DNA of 64,000 nt, from contig OY723241.1 in NCBI GenBank assembly GCA_963210315.1, positions 1,488,001 to 1,552,000 on the forward strand. The letters are read 5' to 3'. The notes beneath the pieces were generated by a model. It was not told the origin of the DNA. It worked only from the letters and a program-made list of their open reading frames with translations, and did no database searches. The position numbers were made by a program, and so were the translations under genes. Source of the DNA: Rhynchopus euleeides (Eukaryota > Euglenozoa > Diplonemea > Diplonemida > Diplonemidae). Each line of letters opens with the position of its first letter. The stretch's first letter is position 1. Below, one piece after another: positions 34,984 to 47,600 of this stretch.

Positions 34984-37517
34984 ATGGACAAGTCGATTCT
35001 GAAGAAGGCGACGGCGGATAAGCCCGAACCGACCCCGGGGCATATGTACCGTGACATCTCGCAGATGACGTTCGCAGATGCGAAGACGCCGCAGAAGGTG
35101 GCGGACTGGCTGCTGGGGCGGGTGAAGGAGACGAAGAGCCCGCATGTCATGACGAAGTCGCTGAAGGTGATCAAGCATGTTGCGTCGTATGGGCACCCCG
35201 ACTTCCAGAAGTGCATGCAGCGTGTCAGCGATGACCTCCGCCCCTACACGAGGCACCAGGGGCCACGCGACCCCCTCCAGGAGGACCGCCTGAACCAAGC
35301 GGTGCGCGACGCTGCGAAGGAAGCTTTCGATGCCATCTACTCCGAGCAGCACCACAGCACCACGAAAAACTCGCTGGAGGGCATGGGGGTGAGCGGCGGC
35401 ACTGCCAGCGGGGGCGGGGTTGACCCCTTCCGTGAGACGGACAGCACCCTGAAGCCGAAGAGCAACAAGCTGGCGGATGCCATCGCCGCAAAGCAGGCCG
35501 CTGCTGCGCAGGAGGGCGGCGGCATGTTCGGGAGGTTTACCAATGCGGCGGCCCGGCTGACGGGGATGGGAGCCAACGACCCCAACAAGGCGCTGTTTGA
35601 GAAGATGGAGCAGCAGGTGCAGCAGGCCCCGGCACAGCAGCAGCCGCAGCCGCAGCAGCAGGGCGTGTTCTTCAGCGAGTCTGGGAGTGGCGCGGGGTCG
35701 CCAGGGGGCTCTGTCCCTTGGGGTTTTACCCAGGAGCCCACGACTGGGCAGAGTGTGACAGTCAAGGACTCCGATGTGCTGAGCCCTGTCCAGAAGCTCG
35801 TGGTGCAGTACACCTCCAAGGCGTCAGCCCCTGGGCGTGCCGAGGTGTCTGCCTTCATCCGTGAGGTGACTGCGTTGGAGACTGATGAGGATGACGAGCT
35901 GGCGGCACGTCTTGACGAGAGGTTGGATCAGAAGATGACGTGGCAGGTGCGTCTGTCTGCCCTGACGCTGATTGAGGCGCTGGCGAAGGGTGGCAACACG
36001 GAGGTGGTTGAGTACTTCGTGGAGAACCCGGAGGACGTGCAGAAGAATGTGAATGTGGTGCAGAGCACGGTCAAGGAGAAGGCAAAGAAGGTGCTCGCTC
36101 TCCTCAAGGTGCCCGAGACAAACGCAAAGGCGGCAAAGCCCACATCGGCGCCGTCCGCACTCCCTGCGGCATTCAGCATGCATGCCGATCCGGAGGAGGA
36201 GGTGGCGGCACCCGTGGCGGCAGGGGGCAAGAAGAAGAAGGGTGAGAAGTCGCTGAAGCTGAAGAAGCGGAAGAAGTCTGCTGCTGCTGCGGAGGAGGTG
36301 ACGTCGCCCGCCACCCCCCAGCCTGTGGCGGATGCGGGGGGCGATCTCTTTGCGGGGATGATGACGCAGGGGGCGCCGCAGCAGCAGGCGAGCCCCTTCA
36401 GCTTCGTCCAGCAGCCCCAGCAGGCCGCTCCGCAGCCCCAGCAGGCGCAGCAGGCGCAACTCTTGGCTCAGCAGCAGCAGCAGGCACAGCTTCTGGCCCA
36501 GCAGCAGCAGCAGCAGCTCCTGGCACAGCAGCAGCAGGCGCAGCAGGCGCAACTTCTCCAGCAGCAGCAGCAACAGCAGCAGCTCCTCGCCCAGCAGCAG
36601 CAGCAGCAGGCGAAGCAGCAGCAGAGCTACCTTGACGACTTGTTCACAACTGGTTCCTCTGCACCTGCACCGACACCAGCATCGCCGCCCCCAGCCCAGA
36701 CCAACCCTGCAGGGACGCTGTCCGGGCTGGACATGTTCCGCACACCGTCGCCGAGCAACAACCCAGCGCCCACCCCCACCGCCACGCCGCTGATGGGCGG
36801 CACAGAAGGGGGCAATGCGTTCGACCTGGCGTCGGCGCTGTCCGGGTTGAACGTGGCTGCTGCCAGCGACAGCACCGCCTTCCCGCCGACCCCTGTGCAG
36901 AGCCCGTCCATGGAACACCCGCCGAAGCAGTACGCAGAGGTGGCTCCCGCTGCACCCGCCGCACCCCCGACAGATGTCATGGCGCAGCTGCAGGCACAGC
37001 AGGCACAGATCCAGGCCCAGATCGAGGCACTGCAGCGGCAGCAGGTGGGTGCACACCCAGGTGTGGCCGCACCTCCTCAGGTATGCACGAGGTGGTGTGG
37101 AGAGCAGGCCACGGTGCAGCCGTAGTCCGTTTGTCGCCACAGTTTTGGGGCAGAGCGCAGCATCGCAAGGTGAATGAAAGTGATACCGGGAAGCCCTGTA
37201 GCCCCCGTAGTGCAACAGGGCACCTGTCATAGTAGGCAGCGCTTTGGGCAACAAATCCAACATCCTCATCAGGCGACGGAGTTGCTTTTGTTTTCTCGGA
37301 TTTGGCTCACAAACAACGTATCTTTGTTGCAGGGGATTTTTGGTGATCGCGTATCGCGCACGAGGACACCGCCCACCACCACCACCACCACCACCCGAAT
37401 CACAATACTCTACAGAACGCCCCACCGATGCCTGCGCCAATGCCTGCAACCGCAACAAGGCCAGCAGGGCAGGACCAGTTTGCCTTCATCGGGCAGATGC
37501 CAGGCCTGGGCAAATAG
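34984..37517 (+). CDS. TEPSIN: Tepsin-like AP-4 accessory protein, two exons
   Basis: Exon 1 34984-37080, exon 2 37416-37517; 732 residues. Without splicing the frame would end at 37125 with a short unrelated tail. The donor is GTATG, as in the DUF229 gene, the acceptor is CTCTACAG, phase is 0, and exon 2 encodes NAPPMPAPMPATATRPAGQ followed by DQFAFIGQMPGLGK. Domains: ENTH (1-120, ATADKPEPTPGHMYRDI), a second VHS/ENTH-like helical domain (about 262-375), Lys-rich linker, then a Gln-rich coil (about 472-550). DLFAGMMT (about 454) resembles the tepsin LFxG[ML]x[LV] motif for the AP-4 beta4 ear; the terminal QFAFIG recalls the S[AV]F[SA]FLN motif for the epsilon ear. Expected role: AP-4 vesicle coat at the trans-Golgi. 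Confidence 0.88.
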
Positions 37518-38983
37518 GGAGAGACAAGACGATACTCAAAACATCGATCTCCTTGGTCGGACGTTGCGCAAAGACATGACGATAGCTGTGTGGTATACTC
37601 AAGTGGGGCGGTGGGGTTTTTTCTCGCGAATACGACGGCAAAATACCCTTCGGCTCTTCTGATTCTTTCATGATTCGCAGCCACACACACACACAAGCTG
37701 CAGTGTTAGTTTTCCAGCCGAAAAACAACAGGATACATTTCCCGCTCAAATTTCGCCCTCTCTCATGTAAGCCATGCGCTGCCTCGGCCCAAGAAGCATG
37801 CCTGGGTGCAGTGCCAGTCACAGGACCGCTTCTTCCTCAAACGAACCTCCCCGTTCCTCAAGCCCTGCCTTCTCCGCAAGCGCACCTCAGGGATCGGGGT
37901 TGTCAAGACGGGGACTTCCTTTCAGGGGGGACAGTGGTTCCCATGCGAGCTTTCAGAGAGTCTCGGGAGTGGGGGTGGGTGGGTGGGTGGGTGCTGAGGG
38001 TTTTTTGCTTGTCGCGATCTAGTCACATGCAAGCAATGTGACCGTGCGAGTGGCAGGATCTGTATGTGTGTCTCCACGGGAAAGGTAGCCAAAGAAAATA
38101 AACTGAAAAAAGGGGCCGTGGCAGCAGCAAAGCAAAATCCGGTATTTTTTTTGACAGTTGCGAGTCCGTGTTGTGCAGCCGTACATGCAGGCAGGAAGTT
38201 GGGTTGTCTCTCAAGCCCAGTGGATGCCGTTTATCCATCTCAAAAAAAAAGAATACCAAATGGCGTCACGGGAAGATGCACCTGCATTGCGCATGGCCAC
38301 AGCACCCGCTGCCGCTGAGGCTCAGTGAAAATAGAACGAACAATACATGTGAGACGAAAGCAAAAAATATATACATTCAGTGACGATACAACCCCCCTAC
38401 CCTCACGAACACAACCCTCCCGACTGGTAAAGTCAGGGAGTGATTTTCATTATATTGGTGGTCCGTACCCTGCACCGTGATGTCCAGCCTCTGACTGCTG
38501 GAGTGGAATCGGGTGGCACACCCAATTTCTCGGGTGTAGTGGTGCCGGCTGTACTTCACAGTGCCCCCCCCCCCCCCCCCCCAGGTTCCCTCACACCTGG
38601 ATGGCTCAAATGCCGCACACCGGGGTCCCTCCCCTCCTGGCCACCGACGGGCAAGAAAACGAAAAGGGGAGGTGGGGGTGTGTGTGTGATGGGTGCACCG
38701 TGTGTGAAGTAAACAGGGGATGGGTGGGGGGGTGGGGTGGGGTGTGTGAGTCTTCGCTAATGGGTGCCAGACAGACAGAAAGGGATCTTTTTTTTTGGCC
38801 CCCCTCCCCCTTTTCTTTTTCTTCTCCCCAATTTTTTTACGGGGAGAAATCAAAAATTGCCGGGAAGGGAAAAAAAATTGGTTGCCGAAAGCTTGCCGGA
38901 AATCGAAGGACAAACACCCCTCCCTCCTCCTCCCCCATCCCACAAAAATACATAGCAGGTCACTGGGTCTACCCCAGAACGAA
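37518..38983. other. Intergenic, no gene recognised
   Basis: Tepsin 3' flank, then low-complexity DNA with a (CA)n run at about 37681-37697, a C run near 38564-38582 and A/T homopolymers. No frame is supported. Confidence 0.5.
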
Positions 38984-39001
38984 CCCCCCCCCCCCCCCCT
39001 A

Positions 39002-39596
39002 GGGCAGTGCTCGCCGAATACGGGCATACGTATGCGTATTCATACGTATGCACGTATGCAGATTTCGCAAAAACGCCTGCATACGTCTGTTAATACTTTT
39101 GCACTGTACGCTGCCAGGCAGGGTTTCCCCTACACATGCCACTCTTTGGTGCCTGCCCACTGTGCCTCCTGCTGTTCTGGCACGAAGAACGTCGCTACTG
39201 TGCCCAAAAATGCCCGGAAACACATTTTTGGGACATATGCGCACCCAGAGAGCCAGATTTTGCCGTTGGGGGAAAATCAGATTTTGGGTCCACCCAGGCC
39301 CAGGTACATGTACCAAGTACCTTGGTACATGTGCCAAACGGGCCGTGGGGCCTGGCCCATACTTATGGGCTTTCCCCGACCCAAGGTACCAGGGGCCGAA
39401 CCAAGGCACATGGGCCCACTGCGCACTGAGAACCTAGGCCACAGTACGACAGGACGCGCACAGGCACCGGGCCCATTCTCCTCCACCTGTGACCTGCCAG
39501 CCGTATGCGTATTCGAGCCGTATGCGTATTCATACGTATGCACGTATGCAGATTTTGGGTTTTTCGAAGAATACGCGTATTCTGCAAGCACTGCCC
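39002..39596. mobile_element. TA-site TIR element B (CTAGGGCAGTG family)
   Basis: Ends GGGCAGTGCTCGCCGAATACG and TTCTGCAAGCACTGCCC, bordered by TA (39000-39001, 39597-39598). The arms are arrays of CATACGTATG/GCGTATTC palindromes followed by GCAGATTT. 16 C precede the left TA; the right TA is shared with family A copy 2. Same architecture as element C with a different arm sequence. Confidence 0.85.
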
Positions 39597-39598
39597 TA

Positions 39599-40745
39599 GG
39601 GGGGGTCAAATGCCACCCTTTTACGTGGACAAACACGATTTTTCAAAAAACCGGCGCAGAGGCCCCAAAGCCCCCGTAAACCCTCCAAACCCCCCCAGAT
39701 CGGTCCGGAAACCCATCGAACCCCACTTTTCCACCATTCCGGGCACCTCAGGTGCCCGAATTGGGGTACCTAAATTTTGTGCCACCGTTTGGTACCGGAC
39801 AGTGCCACTGTGTGGGAGGTTGGAAAAGAAAATGCCCCAACACACCACATCTGAGGGTTGCAATGCATGTTGCTTGCCAACCACGTCATCCGGTGGGTGT
39901 CAGGCGCTATGTAGGTGGCATTAGCCAGGTCTTCGATGTGTTCTGGCTTGTATATATACCTCCCTGCCACCATGCACCGGGAGGCTGCCTGTAGGTACGG
40001 AACAGTCCAGATGGTCGTGTGATTCCTGTGCAGCAGTGCTCCACAACCGGGATGTGTTGACAACGACTGTTGCAACACGAGCTGTACATTCCGGGAACAC
40101 ATGAAGTGCGCTGTCGTGGTACCCATTGTGCCAGAATTGGTAGTTGCTGCGGTCTACTTTGCCTGGCCCAAGAGCACTGGTACTGAACGGTGCAATATGC
40201 GTGGCGAGGTGAATACAACGGAAGCGCGCAAAGTCAATACAGCTCTCGGATGGCGGGTGGTGGTGCCACTAGTGTGTGACGTTCACTCGAGGATACAACG
40301 CATCACAATGAATCAGCAACCGTGGACCGAGTACAATACGCTCTCTGTGGCTGGTGTGGGGGACAAAGGCAGTGCCTGTGCCGCAGGCAGGGAGGTATAT
40401 ATACAAGCCAGAACACATCGAAGACCTGGCTAATGCCACCTACATAGCGCCTGACACCCACCGGATGACGTGGTTGGCAAGCAACATGCATTGCAACCCT
40501 CAGATGTGGTGTGTTGGGGCATTTTCTTTTCCAACCTCCCACACAGTGGCACTGTACGGTACCAAACGGTGGCACAAAATTTAGGTACCCCAATTCGGGC
40601 ACCTGAGGTGCCCGGAATGGTGGAAAAGTGGGGTTCGATGGGTTTCCGGACCGATCTGGGGGGGTTTGGAGGGTTTACGGGGGCTTTGGGGCCTCTGCGC
40701 CGGTTTTTTGAAAAATCGTGTTTGTCACCCCCATTTGACCCCCCC
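39599..40745. mobile_element. TA-site fold-back element, family A, copy 2
   Basis: Nearly base-identical to 2493-3640, including both long arms and the centre, with a handful of substitutions. TA at each end (39597-39598, 40746-40747); 19 C follow the right TA. It shares its left TA with element B. Confidence 0.9.
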
Positions 40746-40766
40746 TACCCCCCCCCCCCCCCCCCC

Positions 40767-41530
40767 GCCTCCTATCGTCTGACACGAAGGGAAGTCGAAT
40801 CTCTCTGTATCTTACCTTTCTCGACGACCATTACCCACTCCCGATGCCTGACCTGTGGAAGATTCAAGAAAAAAAAGGAGCTCACTCACCCGGCATTGTC
40901 TGCGGGAAGTTTGAGAAGTTTGTGAGAGGGGGGGGGGGGGGCTGTGAAGGGCATGCTCTTTGGCGTTGTTCTTTTTCCAAAAGAAAGGCGATGTGACCCC
41001 CCACCCCCCCCCCCATCAACACCACGCCGCTATCCGCCTGACAAAGTTGGCTCGGATGGTTGCGGCAGATCTCCCCACCCTCCCCTCCCTCCTGCTCCTG
41101 GGTTTACCTCCACCCTCGGCAATCACCCCCCCCTCCACACGCAAAAGGGGGCCCTGTGGCTGTGTACCTTACCTTCTCTACCCGACTGCCCCCACCACCC
41201 CCGGCACTCAAGTATGTGTCGCCAATGAGAGAACAAAATAATATGGACTGTTCATCCGCCTCCCGACCCACTTTGAGGGTGTCTCGTTTTGACGGGTGCT
41301 TCGAATTATCTCGGGCACGCGCTCCTTCGAGCACCCCTCAGCAACACCGCCCCATCCCTTACGTGTCTACAAGGGTTGGGTTGGGGTTGGAGAGAACGAT
41401 GTTGGAGGGTCAAATGGGGTCGAAACGTCCCGCCCCGTCCCTAGTTCTGTTCACGAACGTGGTATTTTTTTTTCAAAGTGGCCTGTAGGAGGTTGGTTGA
41501 AACCGAAGAATGGGGCATGCACACAATAGG
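40767..41530. other. Intergenic, no gene recognised
   Basis: Between family A copy 2 and the LINE. C/G runs near 40927 and 41000-41013; no coding support. Confidence 0.5.
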
Positions 41531-41549
41531 GTGTGTGTGTGTGTGTGTG
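41531..41549. repeat. (GT)9 microsatellite at the 3' junction of the full LINE
   Basis: Abuts the LINE 3' end; matched by (TG)9 at 50151-50168 at the 5' end. Confidence 0.85.
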
Positions 41550-41607
41550 GTGACCACGTTTTGTGTGGGGAGATCCTGCGCGGATCATTGCCCACCCCCG
41601 CCCACTT

Positions 41608-44600
41608 CTACGTCACAGCGGAGGCCCCACTCGGGTTAGAGTGTGGGGCCAACTCAGTGCCACTCCGGGGAGGAGGGCGTGCAGCATAGCCAGCGTGGTG
41701 TGTGTGGCAGCAATGTGTTAGTGATTTGCCATCGCTGTAGCAGTCACCGCATCGGTCCATGCTGTGGCGTTTGCAGAAGCCCATAGTGACCGGGAGCCCG
41801 TCCCCCTCTTTGTGGTGGTTGCGGCAGCACACCTCCTCTGGGAGGCGTCGCTTTTGGCATGCCGAGCAACGGGGCTTCCAATGCAACTTGCAGGCAAGCA
41901 CCTTTGCGTTCCTCCTGGCACCAGGGGGGGCAGTACGGGGGGCAGCGCCCCTCCGCTCCCATGGGCGTCCCACCCGGCTGTTGGCCTGCCGACCGCGCGC
42001 CGCCCACTGCTGGGCCGGCTGCTGCCAGCCCTCTGGGTAGTGCGGCTGTGGGGCGAAGGTGGCGGCCCACGCCATTCCGCGGTCATGGAATACCGTATCT
42101 TGCCGGCTGTGGACTGGCTCAGCCAGGTGTGCTTGGAGGCTGCGCATCACCGATTCAGTGGCAGGGTTCAGTTGGGCCCTCCTCGACAGGCCCGCCGCCA
42201 CAGTTCCGCCGAGAGCCGTGAGGACCGTTGAGTTGGCAGCATGACCGCAATGCCAGGGCCCTTTGCCCACTTTCGTCACCATACTGCAGAGTCCTTTCAG
42301 CGAGGCGGCTTTCCCTAGGATACTGCTCTGGAACACCGTGAGGTCCTGCTGGAGCTTCTGCCGCGAGGCCCCCAGCCTTTCAGCCTCATCCATCGCGGCG
42401 TTGCTGAGGGCGTCAGCATCGGTGTTGGATTCCCTCTTCACATGCTCATACGTGAGAGTGAACCTCGGTTGGAGGTCCGCAGCCAGCGCGGACGTGCTGA
42501 GGAAAAGAGGACGGAGGGCGGCATCCCGGCACAGGGATTCCCCTCGGAGCTGCCGCAGCACCACCTGGGAGTCGCCTCGCACTGTGACTGGGCCCTCAGG
42601 GGCATCGCCCCTCTCGAGGAGGCGCAGGCCTGCTCGTAGCGCCTCGTACTCAGCAATGTTGTTGCTACGCACGTTCAGCAGCGGGAGCACTTTCTCTGAG
42701 ACCTTGCAGCCGTCTTGGTACAGCACCGCCCCTGCCCCCGCCACAGCGAAGGGGGTGCCGTTGTCGCGCGCGCCACCGTCAAAGTACGGGGTGAGCCCCG
42801 GGGCCGTGTCTGCAGGAATGCGCGGGCGGGCCTCCCTCGCACCCTTCTTATTCGGGTCCACGTGGGTAGGGGGGCGGATGCGGCGTGTCACGGTGTCTGG
42901 GAGGGTGAGGCCCGTCGACAGCCCGAAGTCCACGGCTAGCTCCATCAGGGTCACAGTTTGCTCACCCCCCTGCGGTCCCCACTTCAGGCCCCTTAGCCAG
43001 TCGCAGAGAGCCACCCACATGCCTGGGGGCCGCTTGCCCCACGTCTGCTTGACTTCGGATGGCGCCAGTGCAGGGATGCAGGCACTCTCGGGGGTGGGGG
43101 TGCTCCACTCCCAGGGGTAGACTGTAGTGCGGTGGTGGCGTACAGAGCGGTCGAGCAGCCCGTCCTTCTCCTGTCGCGCCGCCAAGACTGCGATGAAGTA
43201 GCGGTGCAGCTGCGCCACGGTGGTGATTCTGTCAGCAAAAGACATGGGCAGCGGCTGCTCGTTCTCCGGAACGCCGTATCTGTACACGGGCGCTACCCCA
43301 CACTGCGCCAGGCATGCCGGCCAGGCAGTTCGGTCCCTCGCTGCTACGGGGTGTTTCTGGCGGACCGGCTCCCATGCCGCGCAGTCCCACCATAGGTGCG
43401 ACACCGTCTCCGGGGCCCCAGCTGTGCAGTACCGGCACACCTCCCCCAGGCCCGTGCGCCCTCGGGCAGGCACCGCCCCTGCAATGACAGAGCGGAGGAG
43501 GCCTCGCTGGTATCCCGTAATTGCGGCGCCCTCCCCCTCCAGGACGCAACGTGTCACCCTTCCGTCAATGCCGTGCTCTGCTCCTTGGAAGTCCTCTCTG
43601 CGTTCAGCCAGCTTCCCCGCCGTGGCGTTTCGCAGGGTTTGGCGGAGGTCGTGCGCGAAGATCGCCCAGGCGCTCGGCGTTGCTGCAACAGGGTCGAAGG
43701 TGACAGCGCGACCAGCCTCGTCCGTGTAGGCCAGGGTGGTCGCCGTACTCCAGCGCCATCCTATCCCTTGCAGGGCAGCCCAGAAGAGCGCAAGGGGGCC
43801 TGTCCCCTCAAGCCTCTCTTTGCTCCCCCATGCTTCCTCGGACAGCACCCTGCTGTGGCCCCACTTTTTGATCTGCTTGGCCCACGTGGTGATCTGCCGG
43901 TAGGGAGGAGCGATAGCGGGGTCCACCCGGTGCGCCTGATGGAGGACACACAGCACGATCTCTTGCGCTCTGCGTGGTGGGCCAGACCAGAGCGCGGCGA
44001 CGAAGAGGCCCCTCCATCGCCTGATGGCCTTGCTGTCCCAACGAGTTACGAGGGCATCGTAATACAGCCGTGCCCCCGCCGTCATCGCAGCCGCCTGCCC
44101 TTTCCATTGCACCGGCAGGGGCAGCGCTGAGGTTCTGCGGAGGTTCTGCTGCGCCCCCTCTTTCCGACGGGCGATGCGCTCGGACTGGGGCGCTGTGCGC
44201 CCTTCCCTGATCAGGCGCGCGTGCAGCATGGCCCCGAGACAGTCAAAGCTGTTGCGTTGCCGGAGGGGAGTGGCCTCGCCGTCCCTCGCCCGGTACATGA
44301 TCCGGAGCGGCCCGGGGGATGTTGAGAACACGTGGGACTTAATTTCTGCGCAAATAGCCATCCCGGTGTCGTGAGAGAAATCCGCAGAGTCGTTCACCAC
44401 CTCTTGTAGGACCTCCGGACTGGAGGCTGTGGCGTACACATCGTCGACGAAGGATAGCGCCCTCGTGTCCTGCCGGTGTTCGACCATCCGCATCCACACA
44501 CCCACCAGCACGTTAATCAGCACGACACTGATGGGGCAGCCCTGCATGATGCCGTTGGTAGGCAGGAAGCCTTCTCCGATGGTGCCACTCGCCCGGAAGT

Positions 44601-47600
44601 GCCGCTGCATCGTCCTGTACGCTGCTCGCAGGGTGCGCAGGACACGGGTGTCGAATCCGAGCTCCGCAGCCAGGCGGAAGGTGAGGTCGATAGGCACCGT
44701 GTCGAAGCACTTCTTGAAGTCAAGGGCGACTCCGTGCAGCGGTCGCCCCGTGAGGTGGGCCTCTTCGATGCGTGCCGCCAGGTGCCAGATGAGGTCCTCT
44801 GCACCGTGGCCAGGCCGGCAGCCGTGCAGGTCCTCCGGTGCGATGGTCTCCAACCACTTCAGTGCCGGTTTCACCCGGATCGCTGCCCACACTCTATACA
44901 GCACAGGGGTGATACTGATGGGGCGCTGCGATAGAGGCTCGCCTGAGCTGCCAGGCTTGGGGATGAGGCAGATCATGGCATGCATTAACTGTTCCGGCCA
45001 CTCGCCCGATCGTTCGACCTCGTTGAACACCTCCGCAAAGAGCTTGAGGAGTTCGTGTGGGAGTTGTCTCAGTTCGTGGACCCTCCAGCCGTGCAGGCCC
45101 GGTGAGGTGGACGTGGACATCTTGGCCAGGGCCTTCCCGACGTCTTCTGCTGTGATGGTCTTGCACTCCATGTCAGCCGTCTCGGGGAGAAAGCGGAGGT
45201 ATCTCTGGCGGAAGGTGTCCCACCGGGGCTCGGGCGTTGTCGCGTACTTGCGGAAATATCCCCCCCACGCCGTGTCGCTTCTCAGCAGCTCGTCCGCCTC
45301 CTTGGGGCAGGCCGTGAAGGACCCATCTTCGCGCCGCATGAAGGTGGCTGGGGCGCAGAAACGATCTGCGAGGTACGCAAACACCTGCCCTGCCTCGTAT
45401 GTCCAAGCCTTCTGCATCCTCGCCTTCCAGGTGCGGATTCTCGCTTCGCGGAGCCTGTCAAACATGCCCCTCTGCGACCCCTCCAAGACGATGAGGGCCT
45501 GCTCCAGAATCTCCAGGTCTGGCAGCTGCGAGGTTGTGTTCGCCAGCGCCGCTTGCAGCCCCTGGGGGAGGCCGCCCTCCCTTAGGCGCTTCTTCGCGGC
45601 GTTCCAGGCGTGCTCCTCCCCGTTCGTGAGGCCGTATGGTTTTTCTGCCTGCAGGCGTTTGAGGCCTTCTTTGACCAGGCATCGAATGTTCCCTAGCAGC
45701 CCGTCCTTCGCCCGGGTGTTCATGTCTCCTGCCCCCCGTGCAGAAGCGGGATGGTGCTTGGTAGCCGTCCGCGACCACTGCATACGGTAGCCCTCCGCCC
45801 TGCCCGTGTAGGCCGCTTCCTGTCTCTCCAGGTGGCCCACATGGACACGCTTCAGGAAGCGCTCGCCGCAGGTGGAAGCTCGGTGGAGGAGCTGCGCGGC
45901 CGTCGCTCCGTGACGTAGTTCCCCCTCTGCTAGTACGTCCTGCATCACCCCTCTTGCTGCAGCGTCCCCCAGCTTGGGCTTGCCCGCAGGGAAAGGGGTG
46001 GGGAGGATGCAGATCTTTTTGGGGCGGCGGAAGGCAGTGAGGTCCAGATCGACGAAGAGCGGGCAGTGTGTGGGTATGTTGTAGTCTCCCCGCTTTGCCA
46101 CCTCGACTCGACGCAGTGCCGGCGCTGCGCAGGGGTTCATTAGGCAGATGTCCAGCCGGGTGCCGTTCTCCGATGCCCAGCAGGTGTTCTGCACTCTCTG
46201 CTGTGCGAGGTCCGCATGCGTCGTCGCCGCGTCGACCCAGCCGCCCACCCGGCACGCCTGGGACAGGACAGCGCTGGTTTCTGGGTTGGTGTTCAGGTCC
46301 CCCATCAGCAGGACGGGCACCTGTCCCAAGCCAGCTGCGTGATCGAGCGTCTCTTGCAGGAGGGCTTCCCGCTGTTCGCCCACTTCGGACCCCGAGTGAC
46401 CGTAGACGCACAGGATGTGAAGAGCCGTTTTGCCGTCTCCAATCGCTAGCACGACGTGTACCATGCGGGTGCTGTCGTAGAGCTTCTTTTCCTGCGTGGT
46501 CTTCGGCTGCACCACCTGTGCGACCAGGCCCTCCTTCACCATGACAGCCACGCCCCCGGGCTTCGTTTGTTCGCGGCCGTTCGCGCCTGCGACCCTGGGC
46601 ATGCCCTTGCCCCAGTGCATAGCCCAGCCGTGGGCTGCGAAGTAGCCATTGTGCGTGCCCTTGCTCGGGTCCGGCGTACGAGTTTCCTGCAGGGCCACAA
46701 CATCCGCCTTCAGTCCCGCCACGTCGCCGAGGTGCGTTTGCAGCGACGTTACGTTAGCTGTCGCCACCCTGAGCACTCCGGGCGATGATAATTGGTGTGC
46801 AGGGCGCCTCAATCGCCGCAGGGGCGGCGGCGCCGTGGGTCCTTGGCTGGCTGAAGGTGCGCGCGCCCCGCCTGCAGCGGCTGGGGCGGGCGTGGGAAGA
46901 TCTGCAGGGATAGTCCACTGGTTTGCCGGCGTCGCAGCTAGCTCCCGGGCCAGGCTCAGGGGAAGGCGAAGCACATCGTAGTGGAAGGGCCTCCACGTAA
47001 GCCCCAGCACCTTGGCACCCTTCCCACACCGGGTCATGTATTGCTTGCTGTTGGAGGCGAGCAGCCACACCTGCGCATCCAGGACTTCTGCCGCAACCCG
47101 AAGTGTGGCCGCGTCCCCGTATGTCCCTAGACGCGTCTGTCTCTCGATGTAGTCGTCGTAGGATGCAGGAGCTTGCGGGTCGTCGTGGTCAGGCACGTAC
47201 GAGGCCCTGCGCTCTGCGTCTTGCCGCATGGATGTCGCCACCGCTGCACGCAACCCTTCTGCTGTCCACTCCGCGCACTGCTCTGCAAGGCCGGCGTACT
47301 GACAGTTGCCATCCTTAGGCACTGGTACCCGGAGCGCCATCAGTCTCCTTGCAGCCTGCGTCAGCCACTGCTCGTCCTGCTCTATGGTGGAGGGGGAGTA
47401 CTCCTGTCCCCCCCCACGGAGGGGCCGGGGTTCTCCTGCCCCTGACGCCACATCTACGGGGTTCCAGCTCTCCGGGGCCGTTGTCTGGGTATCTCCTGCC
47501 CACACGGCGGCTCGGCTGGGTCTAGGTGGGGTTGGGGGCGATGTTGGGGTTGGGGTTCTATTTGGTGTTCTATTTGGAGGTGTTTGTGTCGGCCCCGAGA

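Noticed and set aside
35824-37458. 544-codon frame on the - strand opposite tepsin
   Set aside because: Antisense shadow of a Gln-rich coding region (CAG repeats read as leucine); no domain.
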